Part shown: one piece after another, positions 17,725 through 25,001 of the stretch
Numbering within the stretch: position 1 is the stretch's first letter
Layout of the letters: each line of letters begins with the position of its first letter
Origin: a virus
Reading direction: 5' to 3' (one strand)
Virus record (IMG/VR): IMGVR_UViG_3300031857_007934
Span: 1 to 64,000 of that record
Length of the DNA: 64,000 nucleotides
Notes under the pieces: generated by a model
Told to the model about the DNA's origin: nothing
Database searches by the model: none
Seen by the model: the letters and a program-made list of their open reading frames with translations, nothing else
Made by a program: the position numbers and the translations under genes

Positions 17725-18073
17725 TGGTTGCGCTTTACTAACTCCCAAGCCAAGAGAGATTCAAATCTCAACTACTCCAGTTGAGAAACCTAAATTAGAA
17801 TTACCCAAAGCTGATCGAGTTCGTATGAGAAACATCGAATGGGTAGTTATTACTAAAGATAACTATAAAGAAGTTTTTGACGAGTTGTCTAAGTCAGGAA
17901 GACCTATTGCTGTATTTGGTCTAACTGACAAAGGCTATGCAGATCTAGGATTAAATCTTTCAGACATTAGAGCCTATGTTCAACAGCAACAGGCAATTAT
18001 TGCAGCGTATGAAAGATATTATAAAGAAGCTGATTCAAAACTAAACGAAGCTGTTAAGATAGATAAAAAATAA
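17666..18073 (+). CDS. Outer-membrane spanin lipoprotein (Rz1-like)
   Basis: The 135-residue protein starts with a hydrophobic signal ending in the lipobox LSVSGC, with the lipidated Cys at about residue 22. A proline-containing linker (TPVEKPKLELPK) and a small helical domain follow. The gene begins inside the i-spanin frame. It is longer than classical Rz1 but fits o-spanins of larger phages. Partnership with the preceding gene is inferred from overlap. Confidence 0.8.
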   Translation: MAVRSIASVLGFLIISLSVSGCALLTPKPREIQISTTPVEKPKLELPKADRVRMRNIEWVVITKDNYKEVFDELSKSGRPIAVFGLTDKGYADLGLNLSDIRAYVQQQQAIIAAYERYYKEADSKLNEAVKIDKK

Positions 18074-18076
18074 ATT

Positions 18077-18472
18077 ATGGCATATTCTGATAAAGTTCTT
18101 GATCATTATGAAAACCCCAGAAACGTGGGTAGTTTTTCTACTAGTGATGCTTCCATTGGTACTGGTATGGTTGGCGCACCTGCTTGCGGCGATGTAATGA
18201 AATTACAAATAAAGGTTGATAATGATACAGGTATTATTACAGATGCAAAATTTAAAACGTATGGCTGCGGATCGGCTATCGCGAGCTCGAGCCTTGTCAC
18301 AGAGTGGGTCAAAGGAAGAACACTCCAACAAGCTAAAGAAATTAAAAATTCAGAAATTGCAGAAGAACTAGCTCTACCGCCAGTTAAAATACACTGCTCA
18401 ATTCTTGCAGAAGATGCAATTAAAGCAGCTATACACGATTACGAAACAAAATGTTCCTGTAAGGAAAACTAA
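18077..18472 (+). CDS. iscU: IscU-type Fe-S cluster scaffold
   Basis: The 131-residue, full-length protein has the three IscU ligand cysteines: Cys37 in GAPACGDV, Cys64 in YGCGSAIASSS, and Cys107 in KIHCSILAEDAI. Asp39 and His106 are also conserved. The LPPVK motif, which binds the HscA chaperone, is intact (LALPPVKIHCS). Two extra Cys sit at the C-terminus. It assembles [2Fe-2S]/[4Fe-4S] clusters. It is unexpected inside a lysis cassette and is probably host-derived. It may support the phage's many Fe-S enzymes. Confidence 0.92.
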   Translation: MAYSDKVLDHYENPRNVGSFSTSDASIGTGMVGAPACGDVMKLQIKVDNDTGIITDAKFKTYGCGSAIASSSLVTEWVKGRTLQQAKEIKNSEIAEELALPPVKIHCSILAEDAIKAAIHDYETKCSCKEN

Positions 18473-18473
18473 T

Positions 18474-18866
18474 ATGATAAAACTACTTGCAACAGTTGCA
18501 CTAGCTGTAACACTTTCAGGGTGTGCTAGCTTAACCAGCAAGATCCCCAGCTTTAGTGATTCTAATCAATCTGCACGTATTATAGACGTAAGACAGAGTG
18601 TAGCACAGCTGGATTGCAAACAGCCACATGCAGCACAGGTTAAGAAAATATCAGACAACCTAGAATGGTTTGATATGTACAGTGAAAGCAAAGGTTTAAG
18701 ACAGACTGACGTAAGAACACTAATAAAGCCTATGCGTGAAACTGTAGACGATTTTTATAAACGCAGTGTAGAGAAAGAGGGTTCTCCTGCATATTGCGAA
18801 GCCAAGAAAAAGATAATGTCAGCACAAGCAGAAAAGGCAGCTGCCGCAGTTCTATCAAGATTCTAA
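18474..18866 (+). CDS. Small lipoprotein
   Basis: The 130-residue protein has a signal sequence ending in the lipobox TLSGCASL with the lipidated Cys near residue 17. The mature part has two more Cys and a helical, Ala-rich C-terminus. An in-frame start at 18405 would lie inside iscU and disrupt the signal peptide, so the ATG at 18474 is chosen. It is an outer-membrane or periplasmic lipoprotein, possibly a second o-spanin-like protein or an exclusion factor; no family is recognised. Confidence 0.65.
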   Translation: MIKLLATVALAVTLSGCASLTSKIPSFSDSNQSARIIDVRQSVAQLDCKQPHAAQVKKISDNLEWFDMYSESKGLRQTDVRTLIKPMRETVDDFYKRSVEKEGSPAYCEAKKKIMSAQAEKAAAAVLSRF

Positions 18867-18875
18867 GGAGGGAAG

Positions 18876-19439
18876 ATGGCTATACAAGACTCTATTTTAA
18901 AATTAATCAATAAAGAACCTAAAGATCCGGATGCTCCAAAGCCGGCTCCCGGATCTCGTTCTGAGCGCGAAGCAAAAATCAAAGACAAAGCAGGTATGGT
19001 TATATCTGTGTTTGCACTATTCCTTGCAGTAAATGCATGGTATGGTGGTAAGTTAAGTTCTACAGTTCTTAACAATACACTGGGTGCTAACAATGCATGG
19101 GCACAATATCAAGCAAAGAATAATCGTCTAGTCAGTTTTGAAATTGCTAGTAAGACAACCAACGACCCTGCATTGAAGAAAGAATTCCGTGCAGAAGCAG
19201 AGCGTATGGAATCTGACAAGAAAGAAATCTCTATCAATGCACGTAAGATGGAAGCAGAACGTGAGATTGCTAAAAAATCTAGTCCGTGGATTGGCTACGC
19301 AAGTACAGCATATCAGTTAGCTATTGTAGTTCTTTCTGCAAGTATTCTTGCAGTTAGTATGCCAATGTTCTGGGCCAGCTTTGCTGTAGCAGGTGTTGGG
19401 TTACTGTTAAGTGCCCAGGGCCTATTCTTATTCATGTAA
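18876..19439 (+). CDS. DUF4337-like membrane protein
   Basis: The 187-residue protein has one membrane helix near residue 40 (MVISVFALFLAVNAWYGG) and two close to the C-terminus. Between them is a long charged helix (KKEFRAEAERMESDKKEI). The motif NAWAQYQAKN matches DUF4337 as I recall it. Its place between spanins and holin suggests a role in lysis or envelope change, but this is not shown. It has a strong AAGGAGGG ribosome site. Confidence 0.65.
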   Translation: MAIQDSILKLINKEPKDPDAPKPAPGSRSEREAKIKDKAGMVISVFALFLAVNAWYGGKLSSTVLNNTLGANNAWAQYQAKNNRLVSFEIASKTTNDPALKKEFRAEAERMESDKKEISINARKMEAEREIAKKSSPWIGYASTAYQLAIVVLSASILAVSMPMFWASFAVAGVGLLLSAQGLFLFM

Positions 19440-19460
19440 TATTACAAAGGAGAGGGTATT

Positions 19461-19583
19461 ATGTTAGAAACATTATTTTGGTTAGCAATAGGGGCATTTG
19501 TAGGTTGGAATTTTCCTCAACCACAATTCGCTAAAAATATACAAGCAAGATTTATGACAATGTTTAAAAAGGATACATTATGA
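19461..19583 (+). CDS. Small membrane peptide (40 residues)
   Basis: An ATG behind AAAGGAGAGG opens a 40-residue ORF. It has a short hydrophobic start (LETLFWLAIGAFVGWNF) and a basic C-terminus (FMTMFKKDTL), consistent with a single-pass membrane peptide. The stop overlaps the next ATG (ATGA). It lies in the lysis region and is too short for family assignment. Confidence 0.55.
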   Translation: MLETLFWLAIGAFVGWNFPQPQFAKNIQARFMTMFKKDTL

Positions 19584-19630
19584 ACACAGTAGAAGAATGC
19601 CCAATTTGCGGCGGCAATCACAAGAGATAA
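19580..19630 (+). CDS. Tiny CPxCG peptide (16 residues)
   Basis: A 16-residue ORF overlaps the previous stop by ATGA and ends 3 nt before the next start codon. It contains CPICGGNHK, half of a zinc-ribbon or zinc-knuckle motif. It may be a real micropeptide, a remnant of a zinc-finger protein, or only a coupling ORF. Confidence 0.3.
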   Translation: MNTVEECPICGGNHKR

Positions 19631-19633
19631 ATC

Positions 19634-19864
19634 ATGAAAGCGTTGAGAGAACTAGCAAACTGCGATAGACCCTGGGCTGCTGAAAGAGCTCAGATAGCAC
19701 TAGATCTAGCAGCTCAGTATGAGAACGATGAACTAAGTGCTGACGAGTTTAAAGAACTGTTAGAAGACCTAGTTCGCACAGATAGACTAGATGACGAAGC
19801 AGATGACATTGAAGTTAAAGCTCTGCTAGTAGCTGGAGTTTACGCACTCACTAAAATGATTTAA
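19634..19864 (+). CDS. Small acidic helical protein, unknown function
   Basis: The 76-residue acidic protein has successive helices: LRELANCDRPWAAERAQIAL, LSADEFKELLEDLVR and VKALLVAGVYALTKM. It has no membrane segment. The pattern looks like a small helical-bundle regulator or chaperone, but no family is recognised. It starts 3 nt after the preceding micro-ORF. Confidence 0.5.
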   Translation: MKALRELANCDRPWAAERAQIALDLAAQYENDELSADEFKELLEDLVRTDRLDDEADDIEVKALLVAGVYALTKMI

Positions 19865-19872
19865 GAACACAC

Positions 19873-19956
19873 CTTGGGACCGTTACTCAGTTATCTGAGC
19901 CTAAGGCGTTAGGCGGCTGCTGCCTTTAAAACCGGATTCGCTACCCTAAGTTTTAA
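19873..19956 (+). ncRNA. Structured RNA candidate in the desaturase leader
   Basis: The 113-nt gap before the desaturase contains a series of hairpins. CTCAG(19886)-TTAT-CTGAG is followed directly by GCCTAA(19899)-GGCG-TTAGGC and then GGC-TGCT-GCC(19924). CTTGGG (19873) can pair with CCCTAAG (19944-19950) to close a multibranch structure. A competing stem TTAAAAC (19926)/GTTTTAA (19950-19956) would break that closing helix. Alternative closing helices suggest a regulatory leader. Neither strand folds as a standard tRNA, and no known riboswitch class was recognised. Confidence 0.45.
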
Positions 19957-19967
19957 GAAGTGAGCAC

Positions 19968-19975
19968 TAAATACT
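19968..19975 (+). promoter_or_regulatory. TAAATACT late-promoter-like motif
   Basis: An exact TAAATACT copy ends 2 nt before the desaturase ATG. If used as a T4-like late -10 element, transcription would begin at about the start codon and give a leaderless mRNA that bypasses the structured leader. Confidence 0.4.
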
Positions 19976-19977
19976 AG

Positions 19978-20682
19978 ATGATAACTTTATTACTCGCGAC
20001 CCTTATTATGACACATATTACTATTATATGTGTTACCCTTTATCTGCACCGTAGCCAAGCACATAAATTAATTATATTTCATCCAATTGTTGAGCATTTC
20101 ATGCGCTTTTGGCTATGGCTTACAACAGGTATGACTACTAAAGCATGGGTGGCTGTACATCGTAAACATCATCAAAGCACTGATATAAACGGTGATCCGC
20201 ATAGTCCTCATGTATTTGGCATTTGGAAATTATTATTTGGCGGTTGGAGTCTTTATCACGAAGCTACCAAAGATCCGCAGTTTGTACTTAGATATGGTGT
20301 TGGTACTCCAAAAGATTGGATTGAAAGAAAATTATATACTCCGCATCATCGACTAGGCATTTTTTTAATGCTAATTATAGATCTGTTATTATTTGGGCTA
20401 TGGGGTTTTCTAGTATGGGGTGTACAGATGATATGGATTCCATTCTGGGCAGCAGGCTTTATTAATGGTATAGGACACTGGTGGGGTTATCGCAATGGTA
20501 ACACTAAGGATCATAGTCGTAACGTAAGTCCTTGGGGCATTATAATAGGCGGTGAAGAACTTCATAATAATCATCATTTAGATCCTGCAAACCCTAAACT
20601 TAGCCGTCGTTGGTTTGAATTTGATATAGGATGGATGTGGTTCTGCATTTTCAGAGCATTTAAATTAGCCAAATTGCGCTAA
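19978..20682 (+). CDS. Acyl-lipid / acyl-CoA delta-9-type fatty acid desaturase
   Basis: The 234-residue membrane protein carries the three histidine boxes of the desaturase superfamily: HRSQAH (24-29), HRKHH (61-65) and HNNHH (196-200). Hydrophobic pairs of helices lie near residues 1-20, 40-55 and 125-165. It introduces a double bond into fatty acyl chains using a di-iron site and electrons from ferredoxin or similar. It is shorter than many bacterial enzymes but has all ligand motifs. It lies next to the holin gene, so membrane-fluidity change during infection or lysis is possible. Confidence 0.9.
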   Translation: MITLLLATLIMTHITIICVTLYLHRSQAHKLIIFHPIVEHFMRFWLWLTTGMTTKAWVAVHRKHHQSTDINGDPHSPHVFGIWKLLFGGWSLYHEATKDPQFVLRYGVGTPKDWIERKLYTPHHRLGIFLMLIIDLLLFGLWGFLVWGVQMIWIPFWAAGFINGIGHWWGYRNGNTKDHSRNVSPWGIIIGGEELHNNHHLDPANPKLSRRWFEFDIGWMWFCIFRAFKLAKLR

Positions 20683-20687
20683 ATACT
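20680..20687 (+). promoter_or_regulatory. TAAATACT late-promoter-like motif
   Basis: An exact TAAATACT overlaps the stop codon of the desaturase gene and lies 26 nt before the holin start. The palindrome CTTGCGCAAG (20686-20695) follows directly. An AAGGAGGG ribosome site lies between this palindrome and the start codon. Confidence 0.5.
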
Positions 20688-20713
20688 TGCGCAAGGGTAA
20701 TTAAGGAGGGAAC

Positions 20714-21190
20714 ATGCCTAGATTAAAGCCAGAAGATCTAGAACCTGCTAACAGTTTTGGTTCTAGTTCAACATCATCAAGTTTTTCAGCAGCAGCTTCA
20801 GCACCTAAGTATGAAGAAACTGTAATTACAACACGTAGGGGGGACAGTGACTCTGTCAGTGGATTTAGAAATACCCCGCCAGCAGCGAGGGCAGATATGA
20901 GTAATAATGTAGGGGACGCGGACGTCCTAGTTAAGAACACAAACGAAGATTGGATCAACAAGAAATGGCGTCCAGCTATGGGTTGGTTGTACATGGGAAC
21001 TTGTACATTTGACTTTGTTATATTCCCAATCCTTTGGAGCCTATTACAGGCAGTACAAGGCGGGCAAGTAACAAGCCAATGGCAACCGCTAACGCTTCAG
21101 GGCGCAGGCCTATATCACATTGCTATGGGTGCTGTACTTGGTATTGCTGCATACGGTCGTACTAAAGAAAAAGTAGAAGGTAGAAACTAA
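20714..21190 (+). CDS. Holin (GTA-type 3-TM-like)
   Basis: The 158-residue protein has a long Ser/Ala-rich N-terminus and then a WRPAMGWLYMGTCTFDFVI segment. Two further hydrophobic stretches follow (FPILWSLLQAV and LYHIAMGAVLGIAAYG), ending RTKEKVEG. The WRP..G opening and G.RT.EK ending match 3-TM holins of gene-transfer agents and marine phages as I recall them. It would time lysis and release the GH19 endolysin. It has a strong AAGGAGGG ribosome site. Confidence 0.75.
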   Translation: MPRLKPEDLEPANSFGSSSTSSSFSAAASAPKYEETVITTRRGDSDSVSGFRNTPPAARADMSNNVGDADVLVKNTNEDWINKKWRPAMGWLYMGTCTFDFVIFPILWSLLQAVQGGQVTSQWQPLTLQGAGLYHIAMGAVLGIAAYGRTKEKVEGRN

Positions 21191-21205
21191 TCTTTCACTA
21201 ACACC

Positions 21206-21263
21206 ACGCCCAGCGTACAGGTCAGCTAAGTATTAGCATGGATCACTACAGTACGCTGGGCGT
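21206..21263 (+). promoter_or_regulatory. 13-bp hairpin enclosing the dnaJ start codon
   Basis: ACGCCCAGCGTAC (21206-21218) and GTACGCTGGGCGT (21251-21263) are perfect reverse complements. The 32-nt loop between them contains the ATG of dnaJ at 21238 and its upstream region. The 3' arm lies inside the coding sequence. A G+C-rich stem of this length should be stable in mRNA and could control initiation. Confidence 0.65.
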
Positions 21264-22065
21264 CTCACGAACAGCTTCGCCAGAAGAAATAAAAAGAGCA
21301 TATCGCAAACTAGCGATGCAGCATCATCCCGACCGCGGCGGGGATCACAATACATTTGCTAAAATAAATGAAGCATATGACACACTAGGCGATCCTGATA
21401 AAAAAGCTAACTACGATAATCCGCAAACACAATGGCAAAATCCTGGCTGGGCTAATCAAAATCCTTTTGGGAATGGCAGTCCTTTTGGAGATATATTTTC
21501 ACAATTTGGTATGGGTCGAGGCGCTCCTAAAAACAGAGACCTCACAGTTCTCGCTAGAATTGATTTAAAAGATGTTATACTTGGAAAACAACTAATAGTA
21601 TCTTATAGACTTCGTTCTGGAAAACAAGAAACTGTAGAAGTTGATATTCCACCAGGTGCAAGAAACGGTGACACAGTGCGCTATACTGGACTAGGTGATG
21701 ACGGAGATCCTAGATTTCAACGCGGTGATCTTTTTATTAAAATACAAGTTTTTGATATAGATGGATGGCGGAGAGATGGCAATGATTTGTACACATCTCA
21801 ACAAGTATTTTTGTTTGACATTTTGTTAGGTTGTGTTATACTAGTGACAACGTTAGATGAAAGAACAGTTCAACTAACAATACCTAAAGGCACCAAACCA
21901 GGCACAACTTTTAGTATAGCAGATTATGGTATTCCAGATTTGCATACTAGAAAAAAAGGTAAAGTATTTGTAAAAATTGATCCGATAATGCCTGATATGT
22001 CAGATCCAGAAGTGTATCAAAAGTTGCAGGACTTAAATAAAAGTATAAAAAAGGAAAACGATTAA
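21238..22065 (+). CDS. dnaJ: DnaJ/CbpA-type J-domain co-chaperone
   Basis: The 275-residue protein has an N-terminal J domain with HPD at residues 30-32 and then a Gly/Phe/Asn-rich linker (about 65-95). Two substrate-binding beta domains follow, with VDIPPGARNGDTVRYTG and LTIPKGTKPGTTF. There is no CxxCxGxG zinc finger, so it is a class II (CbpA-like) protein. It would recruit host DnaK. It lies 1 nt before clpA, which suggests one proteostasis operon. Confidence 0.92.
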   Translation: MDHYSTLGVSRTASPEEIKRAYRKLAMQHHPDRGGDHNTFAKINEAYDTLGDPDKKANYDNPQTQWQNPGWANQNPFGNGSPFGDIFSQFGMGRGAPKNRDLTVLARIDLKDVILGKQLIVSYRLRSGKQETVEVDIPPGARNGDTVRYTGLGDDGDPRFQRGDLFIKIQVFDIDGWRRDGNDLYTSQQVFLFDILLGCVILVTTLDERTVQLTIPKGTKPGTTFSIADYGIPDLHTRKKGKVFVKIDPIMPDMSDPEVYQKLQDLNKSIKKEND

Positions 22066-22066
22066 T

Positions 22067-24313
22067 ATGGTCGAACCATCAGAAGAGTTAACATTAGTAT
22101 TTGATAAAGCAGTTAAAGATGCTCAGAAGTTAAAGCATGAATATGTTACTCTAGAGCATCTTCTCTATGCTATGCTCTGTGAGGAAAATTTTGTCAATGT
22201 ATTGTCCATGTATGGCAGTGACGTTAACTTTATCAAAACAAATTTAGAGCATCATTTAAAGACTAATTGTGATGACTTAAAGACAGAGCTAGAAAAGTTT
22301 AAGCCTAAGAAAACACAAGCAGTTGAGCGTGTGCTTAATAGAGCATTTACGCAAACATTGTTTAATGGTCGAAATCATATTAATTTATCCGACGTACTTC
22401 TTAGCATGCTAACTGAAAAACGTAGCATAGCTGTATATTATCTTAATGAGGCTAACATTGTAAAAGACAAGTTTGCTGAATTTCTTAATAACGAAGTTGA
22501 AGAGGAAGTTGAAGAGGATAATTCTATCAGCAGCGAAGCTCGAAGGGCATTGAGAGCGTTTACTACTAATCTAAATGACGAAGTAAAGCGTAACAAGATT
22601 GATCCTATTATTGGTCGTAGTGAAGAATTAGATTCTATTGCACTAGCACTAGGACGTCGTTCAAAGAACAATGTGCTAATGGTCGGTGATCCCGGTGTAG
22701 GTAAAACTGCCATTGCAGAAGGACTTGCATATAAGATTGTAAACAAGGACGTACCGGAGTTTCTGCAGGACTACAGTGTTTATGTACTAGACATTGGTTC
22801 AATGCTGGCAGGATCTAAGTATCGAGGCGACTTTGAAGAACGCTTCAAGTTAGTGCTACAGGCTCTAACTAAGCAGGGTAAGACTATCATGTTCATCGAC
22901 GAAGCACACATGATGAGTGGTGCTGGTGCTGGTGGCAGCGGTGGTGCTAATGATCTCGCTAACATGCTCAAGCCAGCTCTTACCAAAGGCGACTTGAAGG
23001 TAGTAGCAAGTACTACTTGGGAAGAATACCGCAAGTACTTTGAAAAGGATCGTGCGCTGATGCGCAGATTCCAGAGAGTAACTGTAGATGAGCCTTCTCC
23101 AGAAACTACTAAAGATATCCTACAAGGTATTAAGAAGTATTATGAAGACTATCACAAGACAGAAATTACTGACGCTGCAATTGAAGCAGCAGTCAAACTC
23201 AGTGTGAAGTATCAGAGTGATAAGAAGCTGCCGGACAAGGCTATTGACCTCATTGACGTTGCTTGTTCAAGATTCAAGCTCAAGAATCAAAAGGACAATA
23301 AGGTTGTAGGCGCTGCTGAAATTCAATACGAACTGGCTAAGATTGTTAATCTTCCTGCTGAACAAGTAGCAGAAAGAGAAACAGAAAATCTTGTGAATCT
23401 AGAAAACAACCTCAAGCAGGGTGTATATGGACAGGATGATGCTATTGAAAGCATTGTTGACAAGATACTTGTTAGCCAAGCTGGTCTAAAAGCAGATGAC
23501 AAGCCCGTAGGTGCATTTGTGTTTATGGGTCCAACAGGTACAGGTAAGACCGAAACAGCCAAACAGCTATCTAAACATCTCGGTGTCAAGCTAGTAAGAT
23601 TTGATATGAGTGAATATCAAGAGAAGCATGCTGTTAGCAAGTTGATTGGTTCACCTCCTGGTTATGTTGGTTTTGAAGAAAATGCAGGCTTGCTGATTAC
23701 CAAGCTACAGGAAAATCCAAACTGTGTATTACTGCTAGATGAAATTGAAAAGGCACACCCTGATGTTAGCCAAATCCTACTACAGTTGATGGATAACGGT
23801 AAAGTAACAGGTTCAAATGGCAAGGAAGCTGATGGTAGAAACTGTATCCTAATCCTTACTACTAACCTAGGCGCTAAGGAAGCTGAAAAGAACAAGATTG
23901 GATTTAATGATTCAATTGAAGGCAACTACAATGACAGCGAGCTTAAGAAATTCTTTGCACCTGAATTCCGCAACAGACTAGACGGTGTAATTACGTTTGC
24001 TAAGTTGAGCAAGGAAACTATGATGAAGATTGTAGGCAAGTTCCTGTTAGAACTCAAGCAAATGGTCAAGGAAAAGAACATTGCTATCTCAATCACTGAC
24101 GAAGCATTAGACTATCTAGTAGACAAGGGATTTGACCCTAAGATGGGTGCAAGACCTCTACAGCGTGTTATTGACAAAGAGATTAAGCGTCCCTTGTCAA
24201 GACAGATACTGTTTGGTGATTTAAAGAATGGGGGCAGTGTAACTGTTGACTATCGTGAAAACGAAATCAAATTGGACTGTGTAGTAAATGAAGCAGCTAA
24301 TGAGACTGTTTGA
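22067..24313 (+). CDS. clpA: ClpA-type AAA+ unfoldase
   Basis: The 748-residue protein matches ClpA in length and layout. It has an N-terminal Clp repeat domain (EHLLYAMLCEEN), a first AAA module with GDPGVGKTAIAEG (from residue 207), and a second with GPTGTGKTETAK (from residue 488). After the second Walker B, KNKIGFND places an IGF tripeptide at residues 611-613, in the loop that ClpA and ClpX use to dock on ClpP. No phage clpP was seen, so it would use host ClpP. The long ClpB middle domain is absent. It is co-transcribed with dnaJ. Confidence 0.9.
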   Translation: MVEPSEELTLVFDKAVKDAQKLKHEYVTLEHLLYAMLCEENFVNVLSMYGSDVNFIKTNLEHHLKTNCDDLKTELEKFKPKKTQAVERVLNRAFTQTLFNGRNHINLSDVLLSMLTEKRSIAVYYLNEANIVKDKFAEFLNNEVEEEVEEDNSISSEARRALRAFTTNLNDEVKRNKIDPIIGRSEELDSIALALGRRSKNNVLMVGDPGVGKTAIAEGLAYKIVNKDVPEFLQDYSVYVLDIGSMLAGSKYRGDFEERFKLVLQALTKQGKTIMFIDEAHMMSGAGAGGSGGANDLANMLKPALTKGDLKVVASTTWEEYRKYFEKDRALMRRFQRVTVDEPSPETTKDILQGIKKYYEDYHKTEITDAAIEAAVKLSVKYQSDKKLPDKAIDLIDVACSRFKLKNQKDNKVVGAAEIQYELAKIVNLPAEQVAERETENLVNLENNLKQGVYGQDDAIESIVDKILVSQAGLKADDKPVGAFVFMGPTGTGKTETAKQLSKHLGVKLVRFDMSEYQEKHAVSKLIGSPPGYVGFEENAGLLITKLQENPNCVLLLDEIEKAHPDVSQILLQLMDNGKVTGSNGKEADGRNCILILTTNLGAKEAEKNKIGFNDSIEGNYNDSELKKFFAPEFRNRLDGVITFAKLSKETMMKIVGKFLLELKQMVKEKNIAISITDEALDYLVDKGFDPKMGARPLQRVIDKEIKRPLSRQILFGDLKNGGSVTVDYRENEIKLDCVVNEAANETV

Positions 24314-25001
24314 AACTAAAAAACTGCATCACGGAAAGTACCTGTACAAACTGGTACTTTCCAATCCGCTGGCTACAATTTTTAGATCAGATTCAAATTC
24401 TGATAAAAAGTTAGCTCATGCTAAAGTTAGATTAGATACTCTAACAGCACAGCATAAAGCAGGTGAACCCTTAACTAAGACCACATATAGATCTACAGTA
24501 GAAATAACTGAGGACGCATTTTTTGATGCTAAGGATATTTACAATATCTTAAAAAAAGCCAGTGACTATAAAGTAAGATGCGAATCTAATACACTTAACA
24601 TATACAGTAGCAATAGAAGTCTTTTAATGAAGATTTCTAATAAAATGCGTGTAAGTGTTAAGGAGTTTTGGGAACCAAGCCCGGAAGCAGTTGATCTTCT
24701 TTCGCGCAAAGAAAACTTAATAATTGTAAATTATCCCAGTTCTTATCAATATCAAGTACACTTATCCTACAAGAGGCTTGATGCTAATGCTTACAACTGG
24801 TTAAAATCTAACACTGACAAAGTAAAAGTAGGTCCTAAAACACTTAAGGATATTGGTAATGGATTTGCGAACGGAAGTTACATTTATGTACGTGACGACC
24901 GTGTTATGTCGCTAGTTGAGATGCTTATAGGTCATGCAATACGCAAAGTAGACAAAATAGTCTACAAGGGCGATATTGATAAATATAAGTATGACGACTA
25001 A
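24300..25001 (+). CDS. Conserved T4-like phage protein, unknown function
   Basis: The 233-residue protein begins MRLFETKKLHHGKYLYKLVL. It includes VKEFWEPSPEAVDLL and a C-terminal MLIGHAIRKVDKIVYK. I recall homologues in marine T4-like phages with no assigned function. The ATG at 24300 overlaps the clpA stop; an in-frame ATG at 24288 is an alternative. It is basic, without membrane segments. Confidence 0.55.
   Translation: MRLFETKKLHHGKYLYKLVLSNPLATIFRSDSNSDKKLAHAKVRLDTLTAQHKAGEPLTKTTYRSTVEITEDAFFDAKDIYNILKKASDYKVRCESNTLNIYSSNRSLLMKISNKMRVSVKEFWEPSPEAVDLLSRKENLIIVNYPSSYQYQVHLSYKRLDANAYNWLKSNTDKVKVGPKTLKDIGNGFANGSYIYVRDDRVMSLVEMLIGHAIRKVDKIVYKGDIDKYKYDD

Noticed and set aside
19865-19977. tRNA gene in the desaturase leader
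   Set aside because: Hairpin sizes and the absence of a T-loop TTCRA motif at the right place exclude a standard cloverleaf on either strand.
24364-24415. T-arm-like palindrome (CAGATTCAAATTCTG), possible tRNA
   Set aside because: It lies within the 24300 coding sequence and no anticodon or D arms fit around it.
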